Shown here: piece after piece, positions 34,595 to 46,073 of the stretch
Layout: every line of letters begins with the position of its first letter
Numbering within the stretch: the stretch's first letter is position 1
NCBI GenBank assembly: GCA_016218965.1
Contig: JACRCP010000008.1
Coordinates: forward strand, 1-57,666
Length of the DNA: 57,666 nt
From: Deltaproteobacteria bacterium
GTDB lineage: Bacteria; Myxococcota; SpSt-1050; JACRCP01
Direction: 5' to 3'
Program-made: the position numbers and the translations under genes
Notes under the pieces: model-generated
Seen by the model: the letters and a program-made list of their open reading frames with translations, nothing else
What the model was told of the DNA's origin: nothing
Database searches by the model: none

Positions 34595-34616
34595 GGCGGC
34601 TTGACGCCGCCTTTCT
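34595..34616 (+). terminator. Weak terminator candidate after ftsZ
   Basis: GGCGGC (34595-34600), TTGAC loop, GCCGCC (34606-34611), then TTTCT. The T-tract is short. It may also be only part of a dispersed hairpin repeat. Confidence 0.35.
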
Positions 34617-34875
34617 CCGCCGGGGCTTGACCCGGCGTGCGAGGGTGCATCTCCGATTTTGGGGAACACGAAACTGACTCCCGGATTGGCCGGGCCGCCA
34701 CCTTCCCGGCGCCCGTTCTGAACCGCGCGGGAGGCAACTTGGTTTGCTCCCGGCCGCGCGCGCCGGACAGGCAGAACGTGCACCGGGCAGGCGTCGCCCC
34801 GGCCTTCGTGTCACCCCAGTTGCGGGGATGCACCCGGGCGTGCGACTTCCTGTGCAAATTTCCCCCGGGATCGTG

Positions 34876-34881
34876 TATAAT
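34876..34881 (+). promoter_or_regulatory. Consensus -10 element TATAAT
   Basis: Perfect TATAAT 39 bases before the lipoprotein ATG at 34920. The -35 region is weak (TGCAAA at 34853-34858 gives a 17-base spacer). Confidence 0.5.
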
Positions 34882-34919
34882 CATCCGGGTTTTTGAAACC
34901 GGCATCGGTGGAGGGCGTC

Positions 34920-37394
34920 ATGAAGGGGAACAGGCCCATCTCGTTGTTGTTCTTGCCGTCTGCGGCGGTGTTTTTTGGTGCTTGGGCCGCCGCGGGCGGC
35001 TGCAGCGACGCGGTGAACCCGGTGGGCGGGGGAAGCGACGGCGCCGCGGGGCCGCGCGACGGCGGGCCGCAGGTGAAAACCTGCTCGAGCTCGCTCGAGT
35101 GCGGCTCCGGCGAGGAGTGCAAGGGCGGCACGTGCGTCGCGGTCGCAAGCGACGGCGGCCCGGACCTTGACGGCGGCGGGGACGCGGACATCCCCAACGG
35201 CGATGCCGAGTCGTGCCAGGCGGGCGCGTGCGGGCCGGGGAACCGGTGCAACGCCGAGACCGGGAAGTGCGAGGCGGCGGCCATCGTAAAGGCCGACCCC
35301 GACAACCTCGACTTCGGCGCGGTGCCGTACAACACCGAGGTCAAACGATCGCTCTCGGTGAGCAACGTCGGGTCCGTTGATCTTACGGTCACCAGCGTCC
35401 AGTTCGAGCAAGGCACCAACCCCGACCCCGCGAATCCGATCTTCTCGTACGCCGCGGGCAAGCCGCTTCCCGTGACGCTCAAGCCGACCGAATTCGTCGG
35501 CATCGAAGTGACGTACCGGCAGGACGACGCGAAACCGGACACCGGGGCGCTCCTCGTCACAAGCTCGGACCTGGATGCTCCGCTCCTGCGGGTGCCCATG
35601 AAGAGCGTGTACAAGGGCGTCCCCGACCTTGCCATCGTCGACAGCTCAAAGAACCCGCCCGAGGTCCTCTACCCGCTGCCGGGCGACGCCGACGAGTACA
35701 CAGTGGACATCGGAAACGTCGACATCGGGGCGTCAAAGGAAACGGTCGTGACGTTCCTCAACACGACGGGCGGCGACGCTGTCTTCTCAATCGCCGAGGT
35801 AAAGGCGCATAAGAAGACCGACAACGAATTCGCGATCTCGTTTAAGGACCCGGCCGATCCGTCAAAGACGCTCGCCGTTCCGGTGTACATGGGGGCCGGG
35901 GCGACCGTGGACATGCACGTTGTCTACGCTCCGACCATCAAGGTCGAGGACGAACAGACCGACCTCGATCTCATCACCAACGACGACGACGTGAACAACG
36001 ACGGCGCCGCAGGCGGGAACATCCTTTACGTAAAGCTCCGGGCCAAGGGCGGCTGGGCGCCCCCCGGGATCTCGGTCGACAAGACCTCGGTGGACTTCGG
36101 CGAGGTGCAGGTCAACAGCACGGGCACCGTCCCCGTCAAGGTCTGCAACACCGGCACCACGCAGCTCAACATCGCCGCAAGCTCCGGCCTCGAAACGCCG
36201 GGGACGGATTATTCGACAAGCCCCGCCACGCTCGAGATGGCGCTGGGCGCAAATGGGTGCGTGGACGTGACGGTGACCTTCGCCCCCCTGACGCTGGGAA
36301 AGAAGGACAACGTGCTCGTCATAGACAGCGACGACCCGGTCAACCCTGAGCTGCGCGTTGCGCTCACCGGAGTCGGGACGAATCCGACCATATCCGTCGA
36401 CCCCCAGAGAATAGACTTCGGCGACGTGGCCTTCGGCGTCCCCGCGGCGCCCGTCAAGGTGACGGTCAAGAACACAGGCGTGGGGAGCCTTTCGGTTTCG
36501 ACGATCGATCTGACGCAGGGGTCGGCCGCCGACTATTCGCTGGCGGGCAAGCCCGCGCTCCCCGCGACGCTTCTGGAGAACCAGGGGAACTCCATCGAAT
36601 TCAACGTGGCGTTCACCCCCGCGCTGGTCGGCAGCGGGATTTCCGGGGCCGTCCAGATAGACAACGGCGACAACAAAAACCCGCACCTGACAATCCCGCT
36701 CACCGGCAACGGCGTGAACCGCAAACCCGACGGCGAGGTCTGCAACGTGGACGGCGAGTGCGCCGGCGGCCACTGCTGCACCGGGAAGTGCTCGTCGTGG
36801 AAGGACCCCGAAAACTGCGGCGCCTGCGGCACCCCGTGCACGCTTCCCGACGCGACGCCCACGTGCGCCACGGGCACATGCAAGGTCGCATCGTGCGACT
36901 CAGGCCACGCAAATTGCGACATAAATGACGCCAACGGCTGCGAGCTCGCGCACGTGGACTACCCGTCCGGAAATACATGTAACAACCCCTCGGACGCCGG
37001 TTCGGCCTGTGGGGACAACAGGTGGTGGAGCGTGTTCAAAGGCTGCCACACGGCGGTCTGGGACTCGACGCCGTTCAAGGTCGAGACGGGCAATACGTCC
37101 AAGTGGTTCCAAGCGACGGCGACGAATTGCATGCAAATTGCTTGCACTGACCCGGTGCGCCACAGGGTCCAGCTCACGGTCCCGGTGGGCGTCGAATACG
37201 ACCTCTGCGTTTACAAGGCCGGCTGCGCCAGCGCCGAGTGCACCACCGCCACCGCGTCCGCGCCGGTGACCGTGGAAGTGAACAGCGAACCCAAAGAGGA
37301 ACTCGACTTCACATACGTAGCCGAAGTCCGCTTCAAGACCGGCACTTCCTGTGAGAACTGGTCACTCTCATTCACGGGCATACTACAGCAGTGA
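34920..37394 (+). CDS. Large Cys-rich lipoprotein with choice-of-anchor-D (ASH-like) repeats
   Basis: An 824-residue predicted lipoprotein. The signal ends in lipobox AGGC (Cys28). It is followed by a Gly/Asp-rich linker, a short Cys-rich unit (CSSSLECGSGEECKGGTC), then several beta-sandwich repeats recognisable from the motif xLDFGAVxxxxxxxxSLSVSNVG (near 125) and its repeats DFGEVQVNSTG and DFGDVAFG. These are features of ASPM/SPD-2/Hydin-like domains. A second Cys-rich segment (about 610-670, CCTGKCSSWKDPENCGACG) and a final domain with paired Cys follow. ATG 34920 has GGAGGG upstream. It is probably a surface or outer-membrane structural protein; the function is unknown. Confidence 0.8.
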   Translation: MKGNRPISLLFLPSAAVFFGAWAAAGGCSDAVNPVGGGSDGAAGPRDGGPQVKTCSSSLECGSGEECKGGTCVAVASDGGPDLDGGGDADIPNGDAESCQAGACGPGNRCNAETGKCEAAAIVKADPDNLDFGAVPYNTEVKRSLSVSNVGSVDLTVTSVQFEQGTNPDPANPIFSYAAGKPLPVTLKPTEFVGIEVTYRQDDAKPDTGALLVTSSDLDAPLLRVPMKSVYKGVPDLAIVDSSKNPPEVLYPLPGDADEYTVDIGNVDIGASKETVVTFLNTTGGDAVFSIAEVKAHKKTDNEFAISFKDPADPSKTLAVPVYMGAGATVDMHVVYAPTIKVEDEQTDLDLITNDDDVNNDGAAGGNILYVKLRAKGGWAPPGISVDKTSVDFGEVQVNSTGTVPVKVCNTGTTQLNIAASSGLETPGTDYSTSPATLEMALGANGCVDVTVTFAPLTLGKKDNVLVIDSDDPVNPELRVALTGVGTNPTISVDPQRIDFGDVAFGVPAAPVKVTVKNTGVGSLSVSTIDLTQGSAADYSLAGKPALPATLLENQGNSIEFNVAFTPALVGSGISGAVQIDNGDNKNPHLTIPLTGNGVNRKPDGEVCNVDGECAGGHCCTGKCSSWKDPENCGACGTPCTLPDATPTCATGTCKVASCDSGHANCDINDANGCELAHVDYPSGNTCNNPSDAGSACGDNRWWSVFKGCHTAVWDSTPFKVETGNTSKWFQATATNCMQIACTDPVRHRVQLTVPVGVEYDLCVYKAGCASAECTTATASAPVTVEVNSEPKEELDFTYVAEVRFKTGTSCENWSLSFTGILQQ

Positions 37395-37444
37395 CTCGGC
37401 GGTTGATGTGGCGGTGTTGGCGGTTTGATGCGATCGACGCGCGG

Positions 37445-39025
37445 TCACGGGTCTTCAAACGCGCAGCGGAACCCGAGGTGACCGACTGCTGCTGTCGGGA
37501 TGTTCAGGTTGCGCGTGGAAGCGCGCAGGTTCCAGCTGTCCATTGTTTCCCATGAACCGCCCCGGAGGACCCGGTAGGTGCCTCTGGGAGAATCCAACCA
37601 GGCGCTGCCGTCATTCGGCGCACCGTTGTAGTTGAGGTGGTGATCGTCTTCAACCCACTCCCAAACGTTCCCGATCATGTCCAGAGTGCCATAGGGGCCT
37701 ACGCCGAGCGGTTTGCTCCCGACGACAGCGGTCTTGTTGTTGCCACAGCTTGTAGTGTTCTGAACTGCGTGGTCGCACGCCAACCCGGTGTTTCCCCATG
37801 GGTACTTTCGGCTGTCGGGTCCACGCGCGGCTTTTTCCCACTGCGCTTCGGTAGGCAACTTTTTTCCCGCCCATTCGCAGTACGCATTGGCCTGACCCCA
37901 CTCCAAACATACCGCCGGCTTGGAGCTTTCCCGGGATTCCCAAGGGAGAACGCCTTGAACCCAATTCGAACCGTTCCACACGTAGCATTGACCGTCATCA
38001 ATGTGGTGAGTGCAGGCGCCAGCCGTGGTGCAGCCCTCGAGATCACCCATGGTCACTTCATACTTGTCGATCTTGAACGCCGGCACCACCACCTCATGCC
38101 GCGGGTTCTCGTCATTTTGACACTCGTTATCCACCGCTCCGTTACAACCCATCTGAAACGCCAGCGCAGGCACGTCGCACATGTCGCCGCCTTTTCCCGT
38201 GTGTGAAGGGTCGCAGAGTTGGCAGGCCGGCGGGATGCAACCGCACACGTTCGGCGTTCCGGCGCCACCGCAGGTTTTGGGCACAACGCAATTGTCAGGA
38301 CACGTGCCGCCGCAACCGTCGGGGCCGTCGCACTTCCCAGTACAGTCAGGGGTGCAACACCGGTTGTCCAAACAAGTTTGCGAGACTGTGCAGTCCGCCT
38401 TCACTTCTTCCCTTGTGTCGCACGAGTCGAACCAGTAGACGTCCCCGGAATCGCAGGAATATGACGAGTGGTGAGTCACGCCGCAGTTACCGTTCTGGCA
38501 AACGTTCAGGCACGTCACGCAGTCGCCGCACTTCCCGCCACATCCGTCAAGTCCGCAGTTCTTGCCCGTGCAATCCGGCGTGCAACTGTTGCAGAGGCCG
38601 GAAGAGCAACCGTACTGGCACGTACGGTCGTGCGATGGGTAGTCGCACCGGCCGCCGTTGCAGTTCCCCGTGGCGTCGTACTCGCGAATGGTGTCCGGGT
38701 CGGCGCAGACGCTTGAAGGCTGTTTGTTACAGGTTCCGCAAGATCCGTTACACCCGTCGTCGCCGCAGTTTTTCGCTGCGCAATCCGGCGTGCATCCGCA
38801 CACGTGCTTGGTCAGGCCCCCGCCGCATGTGTCCGGTGACAGGCAAGTGTCCGGGCAGGTCCCTTGGCAACCGTCTGGACCATCGCATTTCCCGGCGCAA
38901 TCCGGGACACAACCGGCGTCCGGGATCCCAGCATCGAAGGTGTCGGGGGTGTCGCCGTGAACGTACTCCGAATGGCAGTTTCCTTGCCCGTGTTCGGGGT
39001 GTCGCGTATACTCCCGCCGTGACAT
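37445..39025 (-). CDS. Cys-rich protein with C-terminal SUMF1/FGE-like domain
   Basis: About 526 residues from ATG 39025; the true start is uncertain. The N-terminal ~290 residues hold repeated units of the type [20 protein letters not shown], a Cys-rich repeat common in myxobacterial extracellular proteins. The C-terminal ~230 residues form an FGE-sulfatase (SUMF1) fold: [65 protein letters not shown]. The Cys pair needed for formylglycine formation is missing, so it is more likely a binding or non-canonical oxygenase domain. No signal peptide is seen, which is odd for a protein with so many disulphide-type Cys; the 5' end may be truncated. It converges with the preceding lipoprotein gene. 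Confidence 0.7.
   Translation of the reverse strand: MSRREYTRHPEHGQGNCHSEYVHGDTPDTFDAGIPDAGCVPDCAGKCDGPDGCQGTCPDTCLSPDTCGGGLTKHVCGCTPDCAAKNCGDDGCNGSCGTCNKQPSSVCADPDTIREYDATGNCNGGRCDYPSHDRTCQYGCSSGLCNSCTPDCTGKNCGLDGCGGKCGDCVTCLNVCQNGNCGVTHHSSYSCDSGDVYWFDSCDTREEVKADCTVSQTCLDNRCCTPDCTGKCDGPDGCGGTCPDNCVVPKTCGGAGTPNVCGCIPPACQLCDPSHTGKGGDMCDVPALAFQMGCNGAVDNECQNDENPRHEVVVPAFKIDKYEVTMGDLEGCTTAGACTHHIDDGQCYVWNGSNWVQGVLPWESRESSKPAVCLEWGQANAYCEWAGKKLPTEAQWEKAARGPDSRKYPWGNTGLACDHAVQNTTSCGNNKTAVVGSKPLGVGPYGTLDMIGNVWEWVEDDHHLNYNGAPNDGSAWLDSPRGTYRVLRGGSWETMDSWNLRASTRNLNIPTAAVGHLGFRCAFEDP
38984..39012 (+). promoter_or_regulatory. Promoter of the aromatic amino acid genes
   Basis: TTGCCC (38984-38989), a 17-base spacer and TATACT (39007-39012), about 60 bases before the DAHP synthase start. 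It lies within the 5' part of the minus-strand SUMF1-domain gene. Confidence 0.5.
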
Positions 39026-39070
39026 CGGGGGCGGAGTGGAGGTCACATCGAAGGTCAAAGCATAAAGAAC

Positions 39071-39946
39071 GTGAGCCTTGCGGCGGCGCGAGAGGATCGG
39101 CGGAGGACGGTCATCGACGTCAATGGCGTGCGGTTGGGCGGCGAGTTCGTCGTCATCGCCGGGCCTTGTTCGGTCGAGTCGGAAGACCAGACCATCCGGA
39201 CGGCGGTCGCGGTCAAGGCGGCCGGGGCTCATATGCTCAGGGGCGGGGCGTTCAAGCCGCGGACCTCGCCGTATGCCTTCCAGGGCCTCGGCCTCAAGGG
39301 GCTCAAGATCCTTGACAAGGCCCGGCGCGAGACGGGCCTCCCGGTCGTGACCGAGGTCGTGGACACGCGCGACGTGTCGTGGGTCGGCGAGTATGCCGAT
39401 GTTCTGCAGATAGGCGCGCGGAACATGCAGAACTTCTCGCTGCTTCGCGAAGCCGGAAAGTCGGGCCGCCCGATCCTGCTCAAGCGGGGGATGCACTCGA
39501 CGCTCGAGGAGTGGCTCAACTGCGCCGAGTACATTCTGGCCGAGGGAAACGGCAAAGTGGCGCTCTGCGAGCGCGGGATCAGGTCCTTCGAGACGTTTAC
39601 CCGCAACACGCTCGACCTTTCGATGATCCCGGCGGTGCACAGTCAGAGCCACCTGCCGGTCTTCGTGGACCCGTCGCACGGGACGGGGGTTCTGGGCCTC
39701 ATCGAGCCGATGAGTCTTGCGGCGATCGCCGCGGGGGCCGACGGTCTCGAGATCGAGGTCCACGTCGATCCGCCGGCGGCGCTCTCCGACAAGGACCAGC
39801 AGCTCACGCCCGGGGCTTTCGAAACACTCATGAAGAAGGCCGCCGCACTCCGCGCGTTCATGGAAACGCTCAACTCGGAAGACGAGGTCGCGGGCGCATC
39901 GCCCTACGGCGCCGCGAAGGACGCGTTTGCCGACTGGGTCGATTGA
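39071..39946 (+). CDS. aroF: 3-deoxy-7-phosphoheptulonate (DAHP) synthase, type I-beta
   Basis: A 291-residue enzyme condensing phosphoenolpyruvate and erythrose 4-phosphate, the entry to the shikimate pathway. It matches the short KDO8P-synthase-like subfamily: [54 protein letters not shown] and [10 protein letters not shown]. There is no N-terminal ACT or chorismate mutase extension, so feedback control must come from elsewhere. The GTG start at 39071 lacks a strong ribosome site. pheA and tyrA follow, giving a set for phenylalanine and tyrosine synthesis. Confidence 0.93.
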   Translation: MSLAAAREDRRRTVIDVNGVRLGGEFVVIAGPCSVESEDQTIRTAVAVKAAGAHMLRGGAFKPRTSPYAFQGLGLKGLKILDKARRETGLPVVTEVVDTRDVSWVGEYADVLQIGARNMQNFSLLREAGKSGRPILLKRGMHSTLEEWLNCAEYILAEGNGKVALCERGIRSFETFTRNTLDLSMIPAVHSQSHLPVFVDPSHGTGVLGLIEPMSLAAIAAGADGLEIEVHVDPPAALSDKDQQLTPGAFETLMKKAAALRAFMETLNSEDEVAGASPYGAAKDAFADWVD

Positions 39947-39968
39947 ATCCATGGCAGCCGGGCATTCA

Positions 39969-40106
39969 ACCGCAGAGAACGCAGAGACCGCTGAGAGGGC
40001 TTTTGTTGAGTCGCAAGAAAGGCGGTAATCACGCAAAGACGCAAAGCCGCGAAGTGATGCAGTTGGTTTTGGCGTGCCGACTTGGCGTCTTGGCGGCTTT
40101 GCGTGA
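39969..40106. repeat. 9-bp-period repeats between aroF and pheA
   Basis: Two elements. At 39969-39995 there are three 9-mers (ACCGCAGAG, AACGCAGAG, ACCGCTGAG) of the family seen at 1547. At 40029-40106 an inverted repeat has arms of ~26 bases built from ACGCAAAG units on the left (40029-40054) and CTTGGCGT/CTTTGCGT units on the right (40081-40106). The second can form a long hairpin. Confidence 0.85.
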
Positions 40107-40168
40107 GAAGAAGTGCTCTGTACTAAGTGATGATCGAAGCGGAGCAAGACTCGGAGGACTCACAACTC

Positions 40169-41221
40169 ATGACGCTCAAGGACATTCGTGAGGACATTGA
40201 TCGCATCGACGCGCGGATACTTGCGCTCTTGACCGAGCGGATGGAGCGGGCGCTCCTTACGCGGCGGCTGAAAGAAAAGGTCGAGGATCCCGGGAGGGAG
40301 GCCGCCGTGCTCGGGCGCGTGCGGCGGGCGTCCCGGGGGGTGCTTGGCGCGGAGTTTTCCGAGGACCTCTACCGCCGCGTCCTCGGTGAGGCGCGGGCGC
40401 TTCAGGCGCGCGACCCCAAGACCGTCGGGTTTCACGGCGAGCACGGGGCTTACAGCGAGATGGCCGCTTGGCATTGGAACGCGGGGACCGTCGGGATCCC
40501 GTGCCGGGAGTTCTCGGAGATATTCGACGGCGTCGAGGGCGGGCTTTTCGATTTCGGCGTTGTGCCCGTCGAGAACAGCCTGGGCGGCCTCGTCGGCCCC
40601 GTAAACGAGATGCTCACCGAAACCGACCTTCACGTCGTGGGGGCGGTGGACATGCCGGTCTCGCACTGTCTGCTGGCCCTGCACGGGAGCGACCACCGCG
40701 AGATCCGCTCGGTCTACTCGCACCCGCAGGCGCTGGCGCAGTGCCGCAGGTTTCTTGCGCGCAACCACCTCGACCCGGTCTCGTTCTACGATACCGCTGG
40801 CGCGGCAAAAATGATCGCGCAGGAGCGGGCGAAGGGCGCGGCGGCGGTTGCGAGCCGGCTGGCGGCCGGGATCTACGATCTCGAGGTCATCAAGGAGGAC
40901 GTCCAGGACGCCGCGAGCAACCGGACGCGCTTTCTGGTCCTTGCGAGGGAGGCGGGCGAAGGTCCCGGGAACAAGTGCTCGGCGGTCTTCTCGACCGAGG
41001 ACAAGGCCGGCGCGCTCTTCCGGACACTCGAGATCTTCGCCCGCGCGGACATTAACCTCACGCGGATCGAATCGGTCCCGAAGGGGCCGGGCGACTACGC
41101 GATCTTCGTGGACTTCGAGGGTGCCGAGCGCGAGGACCGCGTGAAAAGCGCCATCGAAGAGGCGGCCGCGGCGACCCGCGAGTTCCGCCTCCTTGGCTGC
41201 TACGAAGAAAGAAAGGTCTGA
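40169..41221 (+). CDS. pheA: Bifunctional chorismate mutase/prephenate dehydratase
   Basis: A 350-residue protein. The N-terminal AroQ-type chorismate mutase (about 1-85, IREDIDRIDARILALLTERM) converts chorismate to prephenate. The prephenate dehydratase domain (about 90-270, GFHGEHGAYSEMAA, VPVENSLGG, SNRTRFLVL) makes phenylpyruvate. A C-terminal ACT domain (about 275-350, DKAGALFRTLEIFARADINLTRIES) probably senses phenylalanine. ATG 40169 has GGAGG 12 bases upstream; an ATG at 40130 is possible. tyrA follows after two bases. Confidence 0.92.
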   Translation: MTLKDIREDIDRIDARILALLTERMERALLTRRLKEKVEDPGREAAVLGRVRRASRGVLGAEFSEDLYRRVLGEARALQARDPKTVGFHGEHGAYSEMAAWHWNAGTVGIPCREFSEIFDGVEGGLFDFGVVPVENSLGGLVGPVNEMLTETDLHVVGAVDMPVSHCLLALHGSDHREIRSVYSHPQALAQCRRFLARNHLDPVSFYDTAGAAKMIAQERAKGAAAVASRLAAGIYDLEVIKEDVQDAASNRTRFLVLAREAGEGPGNKCSAVFSTEDKAGALFRTLEIFARADINLTRIESVPKGPGDYAIFVDFEGAEREDRVKSAIEEAAAATREFRLLGCYEERKV

Positions 41222-41223
41222 GC

Positions 41224-42000
41224 ATGCGCGTGTTCATACTGGGGACGGGGCGGATGGGGGCGTGGCTCACCGAAGAGCTTTGTTTCGAGCACGAGGTCTG
41301 CGTCCACGACGTCGAGCCGGGGCGGATGAAATACTTCATCAAGGTCAGGCGAATCCTCGATCTTGGAGAGGTGAAGGATTTCCGGCCCGAGATCTTCATC
41401 AACTGCGTCACGCTCGGCGAGACCGTCGCGGCCTTCGAGCGCGCCATGCCGTATCTGGAGCCCGACTGCATCCTTTCGGACATCGCGTCGGTCAAGGGCG
41501 ACCTCGCCGCGTTCTACCGGCGCGCCGGGAGGCCGTTCGTATCGAGCCACCCCATGTTCGGGCCGACGTTTTCGAACATTCGCGACCTCCGCGACGAGAG
41601 CGCCATCATCATCACCGAGTCGGATTCTCGGGGGAAGGAGTTCTTCCGCGCACTATACGAGCGCTTTGGCGTCCGGATCTTCGAGCGCGACTTCGCGGGG
41701 CACGACGAAACGATCGCCTATTCGCTCGGGACGCCGTTCGCCTCGACGATGGTGTTCGCGGCGTGCATGAAGGAGATCGACGCGCCCGGGACGAACTTCC
41801 GGCGGCACATGACCATCGCAAGGGGACTGCTCTCCGAGGACGACCGCCTGCTCTCGGAGATCATGTTCAACCCCCGGACGCTCAAGCAGCTCGAGACCAT
41901 CAACTCGAAACTCTCGTACCTGACGCACATTATCCGCCAGAGGGACCAGGACGAAATGGTCAAGTTTCTGGCGGGACTCCGGAAGAACATCGGGCAGTAG
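41224..42000 (+). CDS. tyrA: Prephenate dehydrogenase
   Basis: A 258-residue NAD(P)-dependent enzyme converting prephenate to 4-hydroxyphenylpyruvate for tyrosine synthesis. It has the Rossmann loop LGTGRMGAWL at the N-terminus, LSDIASVKG, and the conserved SSHPMFGP prephenate-site motif near residue 103, followed by an all-helical dimerisation domain. There is no ACT domain. It is nearly contiguous with pheA, so probably co-transcribed. Confidence 0.88.
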   Translation: MRVFILGTGRMGAWLTEELCFEHEVCVHDVEPGRMKYFIKVRRILDLGEVKDFRPEIFINCVTLGETVAAFERAMPYLEPDCILSDIASVKGDLAAFYRRAGRPFVSSHPMFGPTFSNIRDLRDESAIIITESDSRGKEFFRALYERFGVRIFERDFAGHDETIAYSLGTPFASTMVFAACMKEIDAPGTNFRRHMTIARGLLSEDDRLLSEIMFNPRTLKQLETINSKLSYLTHIIRQRDQDEMVKFLAGLRKNIGQ

Positions 42001-42026
42001 GAACATTGCCGGGCCGTCATTTTCTC

Positions 42027-42055
42027 TTGACATGATGCGTCATAATTTTTACTCT
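42027..42055 (+). promoter_or_regulatory. Promoter and partial dyad upstream of the beta-oxidation pair
   Basis: Perfect TTGACA (42027-42032), a 17-base spacer and TACTCT (42050-42055). The sequence TTGACATGATGCGTCATAA contains TGAC-N7-GTCA, which may be a regulator site; it loosely resembles the palindrome before the LysR gene. Confidence 0.45.
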
Positions 42056-42134
42056 CCCCGCATGATTGTCAGGGTTGTGCCAACCTTTGAATCCGGCCTC
42101 GAACCTCGGGGACCGTGAAAGGAGGAGTTGTGTG

Positions 42135-44536
<2,402 letters not shown>

Positions 44537-44540
<4 letters not shown>

Positions 44541-44570
44541 GCTGCAGGCTGTAGGCTGTAGACTGTAGGT
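44537..44570. repeat. Heptamer tandem array, family TGTAGGC
   Basis: TTAGGC then TGCAGGC, TGTAGGC, TGTAGAC, TGTAGGT. The fadB stop codon (TAG, 44538-44540) is in the first unit. Confidence 0.9.
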
Positions 44571-44597
44571 AGCGGAATGCGAGGCAAAAGAACCCCA

Positions 44598-44632
44598 AGC
44601 TGAGAGCTGATGGCTGAAAGCTTTTGGCTCTT
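44598..44632. repeat. Heptamer tandem array, family AGCTGAT
   Basis: Five 7-bp units: AGCTGAG, AGCTGAT, GGCTGAA, AGCTTTT, GGCTCTT. It ends three bases before the CGGAGG ribosome site of fadA. With the TGTAGGC array it makes up most of the 109-base fadB-fadA gap. Confidence 0.88.
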
Positions 44633-44649
44633 GAACGGAGGTTACGGAC

Positions 44650-45837
44650 ATGAGAGACGCAGTCATTGTTCAGGCCGTCAGGACGGCCATCGGCCGCGCC
44701 GGCAGGGGCACGCTCAAGGACACGCGCCCGGACGAGTTCGGCGCCGAGTGCATGCAGGAGGTGATGAAGCGTACGCCGCAGGTGAAGCCCGACGAGATAG
44801 AGGACCTCATCGTCGGCAACGCAATGCCCGAGGGCGCGCAGGGGATGAACTTCGCGCGCATCCTCGGGTGCCGCGCGGGGCTTCCGGACCACGTGCCGGC
44901 GATCACCATCAATCGGTTCTGCAGCTCGGGGCTCAACGCCATAGCCATGGCGGCCGAGAAGATCGCCGTCGGCTACGTCGACGTCGTCATGGCCGGCGGC
45001 GTCGAGTCGATGACGATGATCCCGATGGGCGGTTTCAATCCCTCGATGAACCCGCACCTCATGGAGGTGTGGCCCGAGGTCTACACGCCGATGGGCGTGA
45101 CCGCCGAAAACGTCGCCAAAAAGTTCAACGTCACCCGGGCTCAGCAGGACGAGTACGCGTACCACTCGCACATGAAGGCCGTCAAAGCCATCAAGGAAGG
45201 GAAGTTCAAGTCGCAGCTCCTTCCGCTCAAGGTCAAGGTCTACGGCGCAGACGAGAAGACCGGGAAGCCGACCGTCAAGGACGTCGTGTTCGACACCGAC
45301 GAGAGTCCGCGTCCCGACACCACCATCGACGGGCTCTCGAAGCTCCGCCCGGTCTTCGCGCAGGACGGGTCGGTGACCGCCGGCAATTCGAGCCCCATGA
45401 ACGACGGCGCCGCGTTCACCATCGTCATGGACGCCGAAACGGCCAAGAAGAAGGGCTTAAAACCCATGGCGTACTTCCGGCACTTCGCGGTCGTCGGCAC
45501 GCCGCCCGAGATCATGGGCGTGGGCCCGCTCTACGCCATCCGAAAGCTCTTCGAAAAGACCGGGCTGAAGGCCGGCGACATAGATCTCTACGAGATCAAC
45601 GAGGCGTTCGCCAGCCAGGCGTACTACTGCTGCACCGAGCTTGGGCTTCCGATGGACCGCGTGAACGTCAACGGCGGCGCAATAGCCCTCGGCCACCCTC
45701 TGGGCTGCACCGGTGCCAAGCTCACGACCCAGCTCCTCTACGAGATGGAGCAAAGAAACGCCCGCTGGGGTGTCGTCGCCATGTGCATCGGCGGCGGCAT
45801 GGGCGCCGCGGGACTGTTCGAGCGCGTGAAGAACTGA
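44650..45837 (+). CDS. fadA: Acetyl-CoA C-acyltransferase (thiolase)
   Basis: A 395-residue thiolase. The catalytic Cys is in [11 protein letters not shown] (near 92). [24 protein letters not shown], the catalytic His in [16 protein letters not shown], and [13 protein letters not shown] complete the family pattern. It performs the last step of beta-oxidation, releasing acetyl-CoA, as partner of the fusion enzyme upstream. CGGAGG lies before the ATG. A hairpin after the gene may terminate transcription. Confidence 0.93.
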   Translation: MRDAVIVQAVRTAIGRAGRGTLKDTRPDEFGAECMQEVMKRTPQVKPDEIEDLIVGNAMPEGAQGMNFARILGCRAGLPDHVPAITINRFCSSGLNAIAMAAEKIAVGYVDVVMAGGVESMTMIPMGGFNPSMNPHLMEVWPEVYTPMGVTAENVAKKFNVTRAQQDEYAYHSHMKAVKAIKEGKFKSQLLPLKVKVYGADEKTGKPTVKDVVFDTDESPRPDTTIDGLSKLRPVFAQDGSVTAGNSSPMNDGAAFTIVMDAETAKKKGLKPMAYFRHFAVVGTPPEIMGVGPLYAIRKLFEKTGLKAGDIDLYEINEAFASQAYYCCTELGLPMDRVNVNGGAIALGHPLGCTGAKLTTQLLYEMEQRNARWGVVAMCIGGGMGAAGLFERVKN

Positions 45838-45877
45838 CCCTTCGTTCCGGTTCCTGTTCGCGAAGCCTTTGAATGAT

Positions 45878-45920
45878 GCCCCCGGCGGCAGATCCCCCGC
45901 CCGGGGGCTTGCTTCTCTTC
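45878..45920 (+). terminator. Terminator candidate after fadA
   Basis: GCCCCCGG (45878-45885) pairs with CCGGGGGC (45901-45908), followed by a pyrimidine-rich TTGCTTCTCTTCC. The loop is 15 bases and the T-tract is interrupted. Confidence 0.5.
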
Positions 45921-45982
45921 CGCCTTGTTTTCGCCCGCGCGTTCTTCGGTGCCTCCCGTCTTTTTCCGGCGCGATCTTTCGC

Positions 45983-46011
45983 TTGACACGTCGTGTCAAA
46001 ATGGTTACAAA
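45983..46011 (+). promoter_or_regulatory. LysR-gene promoter overlapping a perfect palindrome
   Basis: TTGACA (45983-45988), 17 bases and TACAAA (46006-46011). The -35 hexamer is the left end of a perfect 17-bp palindrome TTGACACGTCGTGTCAA (45983-45999), so a dimeric repressor bound here would block the promoter. Confidence 0.6.
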
Positions 46012-46031
46012 ACCGGCGTCATAAGTTTTGT
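46007..46031. promoter_or_regulatory. Inverted repeat ACAAAAC-N11-GTTTTGT
   Basis: Perfect 7-base arms with an 11-base centre, overlapping the -10 region and start site of the LysR gene. The spacing suits a LysR-type autoregulatory site (T-N11-A family). Confidence 0.5.
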
Positions 46032-46073
46032 TTATGTGACCTATGGAATTTTTCTGTCAGTAGAGGGAAGGAA

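Larger units (their letters stand above)
34457..34919. other. Non-coding repeat-rich region after ftsZ
   Basis: Contains GC hairpin copy F (34480-34510), an inverted pair GTCGATTG/CAATCGAC enclosing ~36 bases, and a GGCGGC-TTGAC-GCCGCC hairpin followed by TTTCT (34595-34616). A second GC-rich hairpin follows near 34620. Reading frames here are low-complexity and match no family. It ends with the promoter of the next lipoprotein gene. Confidence 0.7.

Noticed and set aside
34620..34860. A gene in the region after ftsZ
   Set aside because: Frames are short, full of repeat-derived Arg/Ala/Gly sequence, and have no start with a ribosome site or family resemblance.
31801..34905. A 1034-codon open frame on the minus strand across ftsA and ftsZ
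   Set aside because: It is the antisense shadow of ftsA/ftsZ in GC-rich DNA. Its translation is low-complexity Ser/Arg-rich and matches no family, while the plus strand carries textbook motifs.
37445..39025. Formylglycine-generating enzyme for sulfatases
   Set aside because: The active-site Cys pair is missing and no sulfatase gene lies nearby.
44610..45872. A 420-codon plus-strand frame overlapping fadA
   Set aside because: Arg/Gly-rich off-frame reading of the thiolase gene; the thiolase frame has the catalytic Cys and His motifs.
45993..46073. Longer N-terminus of the LysR protein
   Set aside because: It would start in the palindromic promoter and add residues unlike any LysR protein; ATG 46074 has a good ribosome site and the standard MELHQL start.
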